NCBI GenBank assembly: GCA_964456445.1
Contig: CAYWBI010000109.1
Location: 1-13,268 of the forward strand
Direction of reading: 5' to 3'
From: CAYWBI01 sp964456445
Lineage (GTDB): Bacteria; Calditrichota; Calditrichia; Calditrichales; J004
DNA: 13,268 nucleotides
This document shows, piece by piece, positions 1 to 7,143 of this stretch (positions are counted from its first letter, which is position 1; every line of letters begins with the position of its first letter). The notes beneath the pieces were generated by a model. The model did no database searches. It was not told the origin of the DNA and was given only the letters and a program-made list of their open reading frames with translations. Position numbers and translations under genes: made by a program.

Positions 1-683
1 ACCCGCGAAACACCCTTGATATCAAATAATTCCTGGGCGTCTTTTATCGACATATAGGAAAATATTTTATCATATTCAAAATAGCCGTACTCAACCAAAC
101 CGGCAACATAAAACTGTTTTATGCGCGGCTGGGAAAACACCCCGCCTTCTTCCGGCATGGCCCAAACAGAGACCAGATCACCAATATTTACAGCCATAAG
201 ATTATCTGCAAGATAACGGCCAAGCACAATTCCGGGCAGCTTCTTTTTTTTGATAACCTTAGGTTCGAAATCCAGCTCACCGAGAACGAATTTATCCCTT
301 ATGGGCACAACATTGTCCACGGTTGCAGGATCGATCCCTTTAACCGCCGTGGCTTCCTGCCTGGAGTTTGAACTAATCATGGCCTCTTTATAAATAGCCA
401 TGGTTACACCATTTACACCAGGTACTTTTTTTACTATCTGCATCACAGAATCCGGCTTCTCAATCGTTTCGGAAAAATACTTTCTTACCCGAATATGGGA
501 ATCCGCGCCGATAAGCCGTGACCTTACTTCACCTTCAAAACCATTTTGTACGGAAACAACCAGGATTAGCGCTAACACCCCGATGGCAATGCCTGCAATG
601 GAAACATAGGTAATAATGGAAATAAATCCTGTTTTACGTTTAGAGCGCAGATAGCGCCGGGCAACAAAAGAAGGAAAGGACAT
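1..683 (-). CDS. LolC/LolE-type ABC transporter permease, N-terminal part (runs off the window)
   Basis: The reading frame starts at ATG 683-681 and stays open for 227 codons to the left edge, so only the N-terminal half or so is present. It begins MSFPSFVARRYLRSKRK, a positively charged stretch. One membrane helix follows (about residues 19-45), then VQNGFEGEVRSRLIGADSHI, and then a periplasmic domain. This layout is typical of the FtsX/MacB-fold permeases of the LolC/LolE family, which in proteobacteria help extract lipoproteins from the inner membrane for transport to the outer membrane. The start codon directly follows the lysS stop (TAAATG, no spacer) and has only a weak GAG-type ribosome site, so it is probably translated by coupling to lysS. 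LolC and LolE cannot be separated here, and many FCB bacteria have a single generic homologue. The family call is firm; the exact substrate is inference. Confidence 0.85.
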   Translation of the reverse strand, partial: MSFPSFVARRYLRSKRKTGFISIITYVSIAGIAIGVLALILVVSVQNGFEGEVRSRLIGADSHIRVRKYFSETIEKPDSVMQIVKKVPGVNGVTMAIYKEAMISSNSRQEATAVKGIDPATVDNVVPIRDKFVLGELDFEPKVIKKKKLPGIVLGRYLADNLMAVNIGDLVSVWAMPEEGGVFSQPRIKQFYVAGLVEYGYFEYDKIFSYMSIKDAQELFDIKGVSR

Positions 684-2174
684 TTATTTCTCTGCTCGCA
701 TTTGGGGGAAAAAGATAACGTCACGGATGCTGGGCTGATCGGTCATCAGCATTACAAGCCGGTCGATACCAATACCAAGACCGGTCGTCGGGGGCATGCC
801 ATATTCAAGCGCGCGCAGAAAATCTTCATCAAGCATCTGTGCTTCATCATCGCCACGGCTGCGCAAATCCATTTGTGCCATAAACCGTTCGCGCTGATCG
901 ATTGGATCATTTAATTCCGTAAAGGCATTGCCCACTTCCTTACCACCCATGATCGGTTCAAAACGCTCAACCAATCCCGGCTCCGAACGATGTTTTTTGG
1001 CCAGAGGCGACATCTCCACCGGATGGTCCATAATAAATGTGGGTTGAATCAGATGCGGTTCAACAAGCTCCCCAAAAATCTCGTCAACAATTTTTCCATA
1101 GCCCATTTCCGGGGACACTTCTACATTTAACTTTTTGGCAACCGTACGTACGGCAGATTCATCAAGACCCTTGAGTTGTTCGCCCGTATATTCACTGATA
1201 GCATCTAAAATGGGTAATCTGCGCCAGGGTGGGGTCAGATCAATTTCATGTTCTTTAAACTTAATTTTTGACGTTCCGTTAAGACTGATGGCAATATGAT
1301 TAAATATTTGTTCGACAAAATCCATCATCCAGTGGTAGTCCTGATAGGCGACATAAAGTTCTACCTGTGTAAATTCCGGGTTATGAAAACGGTCCATGCC
1401 CTCATTACGAAAATCCTTGGCAAATTCATACACACGGTCAAAACCACCGACGATCAGCCGTTTCAGATATAATTCATTGGCAATCCGCAAATAAAGTTTC
1501 ATATCCAGTGTGTTATGATGCGTGGTAAATGGGCGTGCGGCCGCACCGCCATAAATTGGCTGTAAAATCGGCGTCTCAACTTCGAGGAACTCCTTCCTGT
1601 TTAAGAATTCCCGTATAGCCGTAATGATTTTGGAGCGCTTCACAAAAACTTCCTTCACATCCGGGTTTACAACCAAATCCACATAGCGCTGACGATAGCG
1701 CATTTCTTTATCCGCGAACTGATCATAAATCACTTTTTGACCATCTTCTTCTTTTTCTTTGGCAATTGGTAGGGGACGGATAGATTTAGATAACAACTCC
1801 AGCTGACCCGCGAAGACAGAAACCTCACCGGTTTTTGTTTTTTTTAACAACCCGGTCACACCAATAAAATCACCAATATCCAATGTTTTAAACATCGAAT
1901 ACGTATCAACGCCAATATTGTCCCGTGCAATATAAAGCTGGATACGCCCGTACATATCCTGTACCTGGCAAAAGGATGCCTTGCCCATTTTACGCAGCGC
2001 CATGATACGTCCGGTTACGGCTACTTCGGTTCCCTCCAGATTTTCAAAATTATCTTTTAAGCTTTTTGAGAAATGTGTACGCTCATATTTATAAGGATAG
2101 GGATTGATACCACTTTCCCTTAAGGCGTCTAATTTTTGTTTCCGTACTTTTATAAGTTGATTTTGATCTTCCAC
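684..2174 (-). CDS. lysS: Lysyl-tRNA synthetase, class II
   Basis: This 496-residue cytoplasmic enzyme charges tRNA-Lys with lysine using ATP, and its length is normal for bacterial class II LysRS. An N-terminal OB-fold anticodon-binding domain covers about residues 50-130. The class II catalytic core follows: motif 1 region around 190-215 (FLEVETPILQPIYGGAAARP), motif 2 at 255-274 (FRNEGMDRFHNPEFTQVELY) and motif 3 at 465-476 (GLGIGIDRLVML). The intact OB domain rules out the short EpmA/GenX paralogue. The start codon is GTG (2174-2172); a GGAG ribosome site 6-7 nt upstream (2181-2184) overlaps the end of prfB. Only 11 nt separate it from the prfB stop, so the two are almost certainly co-transcribed. 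It ends in TAA, immediately followed by the ATG of the permease gene. Confidence 0.98.
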   Translation of the reverse strand: MEDQNQLIKVRKQKLDALRESGINPYPYKYERTHFSKSLKDNFENLEGTEVAVTGRIMALRKMGKASFCQVQDMYGRIQLYIARDNIGVDTYSMFKTLDIGDFIGVTGLLKKTKTGEVSVFAGQLELLSKSIRPLPIAKEKEEDGQKVIYDQFADKEMRYRQRYVDLVVNPDVKEVFVKRSKIITAIREFLNRKEFLEVETPILQPIYGGAAARPFTTHHNTLDMKLYLRIANELYLKRLIVGGFDRVYEFAKDFRNEGMDRFHNPEFTQVELYVAYQDYHWMMDFVEQIFNHIAISLNGTSKIKFKEHEIDLTPPWRRLPILDAISEYTGEQLKGLDESAVRTVAKKLNVEVSPEMGYGKIVDEIFGELVEPHLIQPTFIMDHPVEMSPLAKKHRSEPGLVERFEPIMGGKEVGNAFTELNDPIDQRERFMAQMDLRSRGDDEAQMLDEDFLRALEYGMPPTTGLGIGIDRLVMLMTDQPSIRDVIFFPQMRAEK

Positions 2175-2185
2175 AATTTGCTCCG

Positions 2186-3287
2186 TTAACTGTTTCCAAA
2201 ATTTACAAGATATTCATGGATAAAAGCATCAATATCGCCATCCATTATATTTTGCACATTACTTGATTCATAATTTGTACGATGATCTTTGACCATAGTA
2301 TAAGGGTGAAAAACATAAGAACGAATCTGGCTTCCCCAGCCGATCTCCTTTTTTGTGCTCTCCAAATCCTTCATTTTAGCTTTTTGTTCATCTATTTTCA
2401 ATTGATAAAGTTTTGCCCCTAAAATCTTTAAGGCGTTTGCCTTGTTCTGATGCTGAGATCGTTCATTTTGACATTGAACCACAAGACCCGTTGGCAGATG
2501 GGTTAAGCGAATTGCCGAATCTGTTTTATTTACATGCTGGCCACCCGCGCCACTTGCGCGATAGGTATCGATACGCAAGTCACTCATATTAATTTCAACA
2601 TCCACGTTCTCATCAACTTCGGGGAGTACAAAGACCGAGGCGAAAGAGGTATGGCGGCGCTTATTGGAATCAAATGGCGAGATACGCACCAGGCGGTGAA
2701 CACCTGCTTCCGCCTTTAGGTAGCCATAGGCATACGAACCCTGGACTTCGATTGTTACACTTTTAAGACCCGCTTCATCCCCGCTTTGTAAATCCATTAT
2801 CTCTGTCTTAAATCCGCTGCGCTCCGCATAGCGTAAATAAAGACGCATAAGCATTTCCGCCCAATCCTGGCTTTCGGTTCCACCCGCACCCGGATGAATA
2901 GTCAATATGGCATTTTTGGGATCATTCGGCCCACCAAGCATTCTTCTGAATTCGATATCATCAAAGGCCTTTATCAATTTCTTATATAAATCATTGAATT
3001 CAGCATTGAGGCTATCATCATCAGCTTCCTGACTTAGCTCGATAATGATCTCAAGTTCGTCAAGTATTTCACGGCAATTATTCCAGGCATCGGTCCAGGC
3101 CTTAAGCTGGTTAATTTTATCATAAACCGTTTTAACCTGACGCTTGTCATCCCAAAAGCCATCGACTTCGGTTTCGTTGGTTAATTTTGCTAATTCTTCT
3201 TCTTTTTTGTCTAAGTCAAAGATAACCTCTTAGCTGAACAAGTTTCTCTTTATATTTTTCAATTTGAGCGATATTTTCAGAATTCAT
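2186..3287 (-). CDS. prfB: Peptide chain release factor 2 with programmed +1 frameshift
   Basis: RF2 recognises UGA and UAA stop codons on the ribosome and triggers peptide release. Translation starts at ATG 3287-3285 (GAGG at 3292-3295) and runs 23 codons to an in-frame TGA at 3218-3216. A +1 slip at CTT-TGA-C then gives a 366-residue product, the usual RF2 size. In the joined protein the stop-recognition tripeptide SPF is at about 203-205 and the catalytic GGQ (GAGGQHVNKTDSAIR) is at about 248-250, almost the same positions as in E. coli RF2. The N-terminal helical domain is visible as a charged, helix-rich stretch (residues 24-110). It is followed by lysS after 11 nt. The frameshift gives autoregulation: when RF2 is scarce the ribosome pauses at UGA and shifts frame. 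An apparent start at 2977 is only an internal TTG (Leu104) and is not the real start. Confidence 0.97.
3215..3228 (-). promoter_or_regulatory. prfB programmed +1 ribosomal frameshift site
   Basis: Read on the minus strand the site is AGAGGTTATCTTTGAC (an AGAGG element, TAT, the CTT slippery codon, then TGA and C). This matches the well-known prfB element, whose E. coli form is AGGGGGTATCTTTGAC. The UGA stop in poor C context and the CTT slippery codon are identical. The internal Shine-Dalgarno-like element is weaker here (AGAGG in place of AGGGGG). Frame arithmetic supports it: the open frame before the TGA and the long RF2 frame join exactly by skipping one base. Confidence 0.96.
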
Positions 3288-3347
3288 AAAACCTCATCTG
3301 GATAAAAACCATCATTACAAATTACGAATATGATTCCGCCTTAACTA

Positions 3348-3353
3348 ATTATA
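3348..3353 (-). promoter_or_regulatory. Candidate -10 box of the prfB-lysS-permease promoter
   Basis: A perfect TATAAT lies on the minus strand 61 nt upstream of the prfB start, just after the terminator of the preceding operon, where a promoter is needed. No good -35 hexamer sits at 16-18 nt; a TTGTCA is present but only 7 nt upstream. The region is AT-rich, so a chance match is possible. The implied leader is about 50 nt long. Confidence 0.35.
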
Positions 3354-3438
3354 TATTTTTTGACAAAACCGGCAGAAGTGTGAATAAAAAAGGGAATTTA
3401 GAGTTAAAAGGCAAGCAGGGCAAGATTCGTTTTTGGAT

Positions 3439-3466
3439 AAAAAAAATCCCCCAATAATGGGGGATT
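3439..3466 (-). terminator. Rho-independent terminator of the porU-to-barrel operon
   Basis: On the minus strand, AATCCCCC pairs perfectly with GGGGGATT (8-bp stem at 3459-3466 and 3445-3452, 6-nt loop ATTATT). A run of Ts follows directly (T8 counting the two in the stem). It lies 28 nt after the stop of the last barrel gene, which is the expected place to end that operon and separate it from prfB. Confidence 0.92.
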
Positions 3467-3493
3467 AGAATAAACAGATACTTTTTTTTAGAA

Positions 3494-4630
3494 TTAATCG
3501 CCACCTTCTTCTTCGAGGATTTGTTTAAGTTCCTGAAGCTCTTTTTCAGCCTGTGCGCGTTCATCCTTTAATTTGTCTAACTCTTCCTTTATATTTTCAG
3601 ATTTTTCTTTTTCATCAATCACCTTCTGAAAAAACTCAACCCGTTTTTTAAACTGGTTTTTTTGAACTACGGCCGGACTTTCACTACTGGCGGATTCGCC
3701 AAGAAGTGGCAATACGGTAAGTTCGAACCCTAAATGAACGCGCCAACTTGTATAGTTGGGCAAATCCACTTTGGCATAGTTTGTCAGGCCAACACTTTCA
3801 TCTTTATCGCCAACCAGACGAAAATCGAGACCTAAATTAACTTTTGCCCAGCTAAATGGCTTATACTTGATGCTGGGGGTAATATACATCCAGTTTTCCC
3901 GGCTGAAAACAAAGACATCCGGTTGAGTCAAATAGTTTAAGCCGGTTAACTCAAACTGGAAATCAAACATATCCGTCGGATATAAGACCCCAATGGCATA
4001 ATTTAGCGCTTGTGAATTGACGGTTGCAAATTTACCGGGACGTAACTCGTCACCGGCTTCATTGTAGTTCCACCAGCCAACGTTTAAATGCGCGCTAAAT
4101 GAACGGTCCGGCAAATATGGATCGGCATAGTACGACAGGGCGCCGGAAAAACCATATTCAATAGCTCCGCTGGTATAGTATGTAAACGGATAATTATGCA
4201 CTTCGCCAAGCGGGAAACGGATACCAATAGTTGCCGCTGCATACATAGAACGATTGGCAAAATCAAAGGAACCCGCCTTTGCATACACGCGAATATCATC
4301 CGGTAAATTATATTCATTGATGGCATGTGTGTCCTGATACAAGCCCGGGGCAACGGTAAGATCAAAATGATTCGATATACCGTAAGTCAAAGCCAAACCA
4401 CCGTTGACCAACCAGTAATTGACAGCCCTAAAATCAGAAGGCTTTAAATTTGGGTTGCCAATAAAATCTGCTAATTTGGTATAAAAATTCATATCCGAGC
4501 GGATTTCAAAACGTCCCGCTTCAAAGGTGCGTGCTGTCTGCATATTGAGTAAGCTTTTGCTGCCCATCGGCGCCTGGGCCATCAAATATGTGGACAGGAT
4601 CATCAGCAAGACCAAGCTGATTCGTTTCAT
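3494..4630 (-). CDS. Outer-membrane barrel protein with C-terminal coiled coil (paralogue 2)
   Basis: A 378-residue protein with no named family that I can assign. A signal peptide (residues 1 to about 19, ending LMAQA) is followed by about 290 residues of alternating, aromatic-rich strands typical of an outer-membrane beta-barrel. A short Ser/Glu/Pro-rich linker (311-323) leads to a charged heptad-type coiled coil (about 325-374, Lys/Glu/Leu-rich). It aligns without gaps to the upstream neighbour over the first 191 residues. In residues 141-191, 39 of 51 positions are identical, including GEVHNYPFT, SYYADPYLP and GWWNYNE. I chose ATG 4630: GGGGAGG lies 6 nt upstream (4637-4643) and a signal peptide follows at once. 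An in-frame ATG at 4669 would add 13 residues and lacks such a site. The gap to the preceding gene is 35 nt, and an intrinsic terminator follows. A role in the T9SS envelope complex is inference from context only. Confidence 0.8.
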   Translation of the reverse strand: MKRISLVLLMILSTYLMAQAPMGSKSLLNMQTARTFEAGRFEIRSDMNFYTKLADFIGNPNLKPSDFRAVNYWLVNGGLALTYGISNHFDLTVAPGLYQDTHAINEYNLPDDIRVYAKAGSFDFANRSMYAAATIGIRFPLGEVHNYPFTYYTSGAIEYGFSGALSYYADPYLPDRSFSAHLNVGWWNYNEAGDELRPGKFATVNSQALNYAIGVLYPTDMFDFQFELTGLNYLTQPDVFVFSRENWMYITPSIKYKPFSWAKVNLGLDFRLVGDKDESVGLTNYAKVDLPNYTSWRVHLGFELTVLPLLGESASSESPAVVQKNQFKKRVEFFQKVIDEKEKSENIKEELDKLKDERAQAEKELQELKQILEEEGGD

Positions 4631-4636
4631 CGGTAA

Positions 4637-4643
4637 CCTCCCC
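4637..4643 (-). promoter_or_regulatory. Strong ribosome-binding site deciding the start of the second barrel gene
   Basis: GGGGAGG on the minus strand lies 6 nt before ATG 4630. It is the strongest Shine-Dalgarno match in the window. It favours the internal ATG over the ATG at 4669 that overlaps the previous stop codon. Confidence 0.85.
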
Positions 4644-4665
4644 TTAAAATTTGTAGAGATTTTAA

Positions 4666-5808
4666 TCATTCGTCATCCAGTATTTTCTTTAGTTCTTCAA
4701 TTTCTTTTTCGGCGTCTTTACGTATCTTTTTCAGATTTTCTATTTCGTCCTGAACGGCATTCGCCTTTTCTTTCTCTTCAAGAACGGTTTCAAAAACTTT
4801 TGCCTTTTCATTGGCTGTTTTTTGTTCATAACTAATAACACTTGTTTTGTCATTAGAGAGTATGTTAAAATCAAAATTTAAACCCATCTGGACACGCCAG
4901 TCTGGAAAGTTTGGTGGCAGATCAACGGTTTCACTGATCTGTGGGATACCAAATGTTCCATTTCTGTCTTTTGGCGACATGCGAAAATCAAGACCAAAGT
5001 CGGCCGATACCCATTTAAATATTCTGTAGCGGATACTGGGCGAAATAAAGGCCCATTCTTCGGCACTATAAACAAATTTATCCGGTTGTTGCAGGAATAG
5101 CATCCCGGTCAATTCGAGACGAAAATCAAAAAGACCTGTTGGGTAGGAAAAGGCAAGGGCCATGCGAAAATCACTGGAATTAACCGTGCCTTTTAGTTCT
5201 TCGCCATTGGAACGGGTATATAGCGTGGTACCCAGTTCGTTATAGTTCCACCAACCGGCATTAAAATGTGCATTAAATGCCCGGCGGGGCAGATACGGAT
5301 CGGCATAGTATGAAAAGGCATACATAAAACCATATTCAAAAGCGCCGCTGGCATATTCCGTAAAGGGATAGTTGTGGACTTCGCCTGTAGGAAAACGGAA
5401 ACTTGTCATTATCGCCTGAGAAAAATGGTTTCTGCCAAATTTAAAACCACCATATTTGACGGTTAAAAATATATCGTCCGGAAAATTGAATTCATTCGAA
5501 AAGTGGGTATCCTGATAAACCCGGACGCCAAGTGTTGCGTCAAGATGATCGAATAAGCCATAGGTGAATACCGCATTACCGGCGACAAGCCAATAATTAA
5601 CGGCTGCAAAATCAGCAGGTTTCAGACCCTGGCCAATAAAATCCCCGGCTTTCGAATAAAAATTCATGTTGGCATAAATACCCAGTTCGCCCTTATCATA
5701 AGTATTGGCCGTTTGGGTACGTATAAAAGTCTTTTCTCCATTAGGAAGTTGTGCCAAAGCACTTGACACAAAAAAGACAACCAGAAATAAAGTACCTAAT
5801 CTTTTCAT
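4666..5808 (-). CDS. Outer-membrane barrel protein with C-terminal coiled coil (paralogue 1)
   Basis: A 380-residue protein, clearly a tandem paralogue of the next gene; I recognise no named family. Residues 1-20 form a signal peptide (MKRLGTLFLVVFFVSSALAQ). A beta-rich, aromatic domain (about 25-318) follows, with the shared motifs AVNYWLV (69-75), YQDTH (98-102), GEVHNYPFT (142-150), SYYADPYLP (166-174) and GWWNYNE (185-191). The tail (about 330-380) is a Lys/Glu-rich coiled coil ending EELKKILDDE. In a barrel with both ends in the periplasm this tail would point inward, where it could pair with another coiled coil, span toward peptidoglycan, or join the two paralogues. I chose ATG 5808 because TAGGAG (5815-5820) is spaced 6 nt from it; a TTG codon at 5811 is too close to that site. 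It lies 74 nt after the SLBB gene and 35 nt before paralogue 2. Confidence 0.8.
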   Translation of the reverse strand: MKRLGTLFLVVFFVSSALAQLPNGEKTFIRTQTANTYDKGELGIYANMNFYSKAGDFIGQGLKPADFAAVNYWLVAGNAVFTYGLFDHLDATLGVRVYQDTHFSNEFNFPDDIFLTVKYGGFKFGRNHFSQAIMTSFRFPTGEVHNYPFTEYASGAFEYGFMYAFSYYADPYLPRRAFNAHFNAGWWNYNELGTTLYTRSNGEELKGTVNSSDFRMALAFSYPTGLFDFRLELTGMLFLQQPDKFVYSAEEWAFISPSIRYRIFKWVSADFGLDFRMSPKDRNGTFGIPQISETVDLPPNFPDWRVQMGLNFDFNILSNDKTSVISYEQKTANEKAKVFETVLEEKEKANAVQDEIENLKKIRKDAEKEIEELKKILDDE

Positions 5809-5814
5809 CAACAG

Positions 5815-5820
5815 CTCCTA
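5815..5820 (-). promoter_or_regulatory. Ribosome-binding site deciding the start of the first barrel gene
   Basis: TAGGAG on the minus strand lies 6 nt before ATG 5808 and only 3 nt before the alternative TTG at 5811, so ATG 5808 is the better start. The rest of the 74-nt gap is very AT-rich. It holds loose -10-like words (TATAAC, TATAAA) but no convincing promoter. Confidence 0.8.
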
Positions 5821-5882
5821 AGCCCGTTGTATCATTTATAATTAAAGACATAAGTTATAGAAATTTAAAACTAAATAAAACT

Positions 5883-6374
5883 TTACTTAACTCTTGTTGC
5901 AAGAACAAATACATTTACAATGATGGCAATATCACGCATTAAGCCGACAAAACTGGAAAACAGATCCTGAATGCTGCCAGAGACAATAATCGTATCGCCC
6001 GGCTGAAGCTGCGGCAACAAGGTATTGTCACCTGTTTTCAGAAATTTTTCTATATCAACTTTTATGACTTCCTGGTTTTTACGCACAATTCGAATATCAT
6101 TAAGACGTGCGGTATTTAAAGGGCCACCAGCCGATGAAATTAGATCAATTAATGAATAAGCGCTGGGGATACTGTAAATGCCCGGCCTTTGAACATGACC
6201 CCATAAATTTACACTTACAAGAAGTATATCGCCACTTCCAAGAATATATTGAGCTGGTTTATCAGAAAATTGTGATTTATTTGCGCTAAAACTTGGTAAT
6301 TTGTCAAATGTTTGTGCCACAACAAGGCCATTTAGAAAACACACCAGCGTAATGACCAGGAAAAGCTTTCTCAT
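5883..6374 (-). CDS. Minimal SLBB-domain protein related to polysaccharide export (Wza-like) proteins
   Basis: A 163-residue exported protein. The signal peptide is residues 1-20 (MRKLFLVITLVCFLNGLVVA). YILGSGDILLVSVNLWG (43-59) resembles the start of the polysaccharide-export domain. It runs straight into one SLBB beta-grasp domain (about 58-132), with GHVQRPGIYSIP, then SAGGP and LQPGDTIIVSG. A hydrophobic, possibly amphipathic C-terminal helix follows (about 137-161). Wza-type proteins are usually 350 residues or more with several SLBB domains, so this is a reduced form. Family knowledge links SLBB proteins to surface polysaccharide export or sugar binding; the role here is inference. I chose ATG 6374 because it overlaps the stop of the lipoprotein gene by one base (TAATG) and GGGG (6381-6384) lies 6 nt upstream. 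An upstream ATG at 6407 would put 11 residues ahead of the signal peptide. No Wzc-like partner lies in the window. Confidence 0.85.
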   Translation of the reverse strand: MRKLFLVITLVCFLNGLVVAQTFDKLPSFSANKSQFSDKPAQYILGSGDILLVSVNLWGHVQRPGIYSIPSAYSLIDLISSAGGPLNTARLNDIRIVRKNQEVIKVDIEKFLKTGDNTLLPQLQPGDTIIVSGSIQDLFSSFVGLMRDIAIIVNVFVLATRVK

Positions 6375-7141
6375 TAAGTTCCCCAATTTGTAGAAAAATA
6401 CACCCATTCCGATTCAGAACCAGAATGTTTTTTATCGCCGGACAATAAATCAATACGCCAACGATACTCTGTATTGTTTTGAAAAATAGTCGTTACATCT
6501 TTATCCAAAAGATAAGAAATCTGCGTTTCCCCAAAATTGACAAGAGGCTCAACTACATCAATATAAGTAAGTTCAATTAAATTCTGCCCAATTTGATGCT
6601 CGATCCTTAAAATATAACCATTCGGAATCGCATTGGGCGGAATATTAAATGTAAAGGCAATAGACTGTTGATTCGTTTCAACCCCGGCTGGACTCGTTGG
6701 CCTGGCTTTAGGCAGTAATTTATACCATACCGTATCCGAGGGCAAACTCTCTTTCCCATCTCTATTAACCGATGTGACAAAATAATAATATGTTGTATCT
6801 ACTCCAAGATTATTTTTATCAATAAAGGTGGTATCTTCCCCCGAATTTGAAGTGGAAACACCAATCGACGAATAATTGGCGGTTCCTGAAGTTTCAGCGC
6901 TTCGGTAGATTCTGTAGAAATCAATATCCTGTTCAAATGACGCCTTATACCACATAAGTTCCATTTCGTTATTCAGACCGGGCAATGCATCAATGCCCGG
7001 TTCGTAAAGCATGGTATCCGCCCCTTCGGTTTTTTGCACCATCCGGGGTGGGTCCGGCGATTTGCCCGTTCCCTGCGTCGGCTGCTTACATGCCGTGAGC
7101 AATATAAATGAAATTATAAAACTATAAAATAATTTTTTCAT
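6374..7141 (-). CDS. Lipoprotein with fibronectin type III-like domains
   Basis: A 255-residue predicted lipoprotein. The signal peptide ends in the lipobox LTAC, so Cys18 would be lipidated. A flexible Pro/Gly/Thr-rich linker (19-45) comes next. A fibronectin type III domain (about 57-141) shows the ELMWYKAS strand, DFYRIYRS and the TTYYYFVTSVNRDGKES strand-turn near its end. A second beta-sandwich-like region (about 148-251) contains GYILRIE and TEYRWRIDL, the usual core Tyr/Trp pattern of FN3 or related Ig folds. FN3 domains usually mediate binding, so an adaptor or surface-docking role is plausible but unproven. The gene starts 2 nt after the PorV-like stop codon and its own stop overlaps the SLBB start by one base. 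No clear ribosome site precedes it, so translation is probably coupled. Tight spacing suggests it works with the PorU/PorV and SLBB products. Confidence 0.85.
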   Translation of the reverse strand: MKKLFYSFIISFILLTACKQPTQGTGKSPDPPRMVQKTEGADTMLYEPGIDALPGLNNEMELMWYKASFEQDIDFYRIYRSAETSGTANYSSIGVSTSNSGEDTTFIDKNNLGVDTTYYYFVTSVNRDGKESLPSDTVWYKLLPKARPTSPAGVETNQQSIAFTFNIPPNAIPNGYILRIEHQIGQNLIELTYIDVVEPLVNFGETQISYLLDKDVTTIFQNNTEYRWRIDLLSGDKKHSGSESEWVYFSTNWGT

Positions 7142-7143
7142 GA

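Noticed and set aside
2186..2977. RF2 as a shorter 263-residue protein
   Set aside because: The start would be an internal TTG and would lose the N-terminal domain. The upstream frame joins through the known frameshift signal to give a full-length 366-residue RF2.
4084..4365. 93-codon minus-strand frame inside the second barrel gene
   Set aside because: Overlaps the supported barrel gene in another frame, with no ribosome site or recognisable domain.
5809..5882. Internal promoter for the barrel pair in the 74-nt gap
   Set aside because: TATAAC- and TATAAA-like words occur, but the gap is almost all A and T and no matching -35 is found, so it cannot be told from chance.
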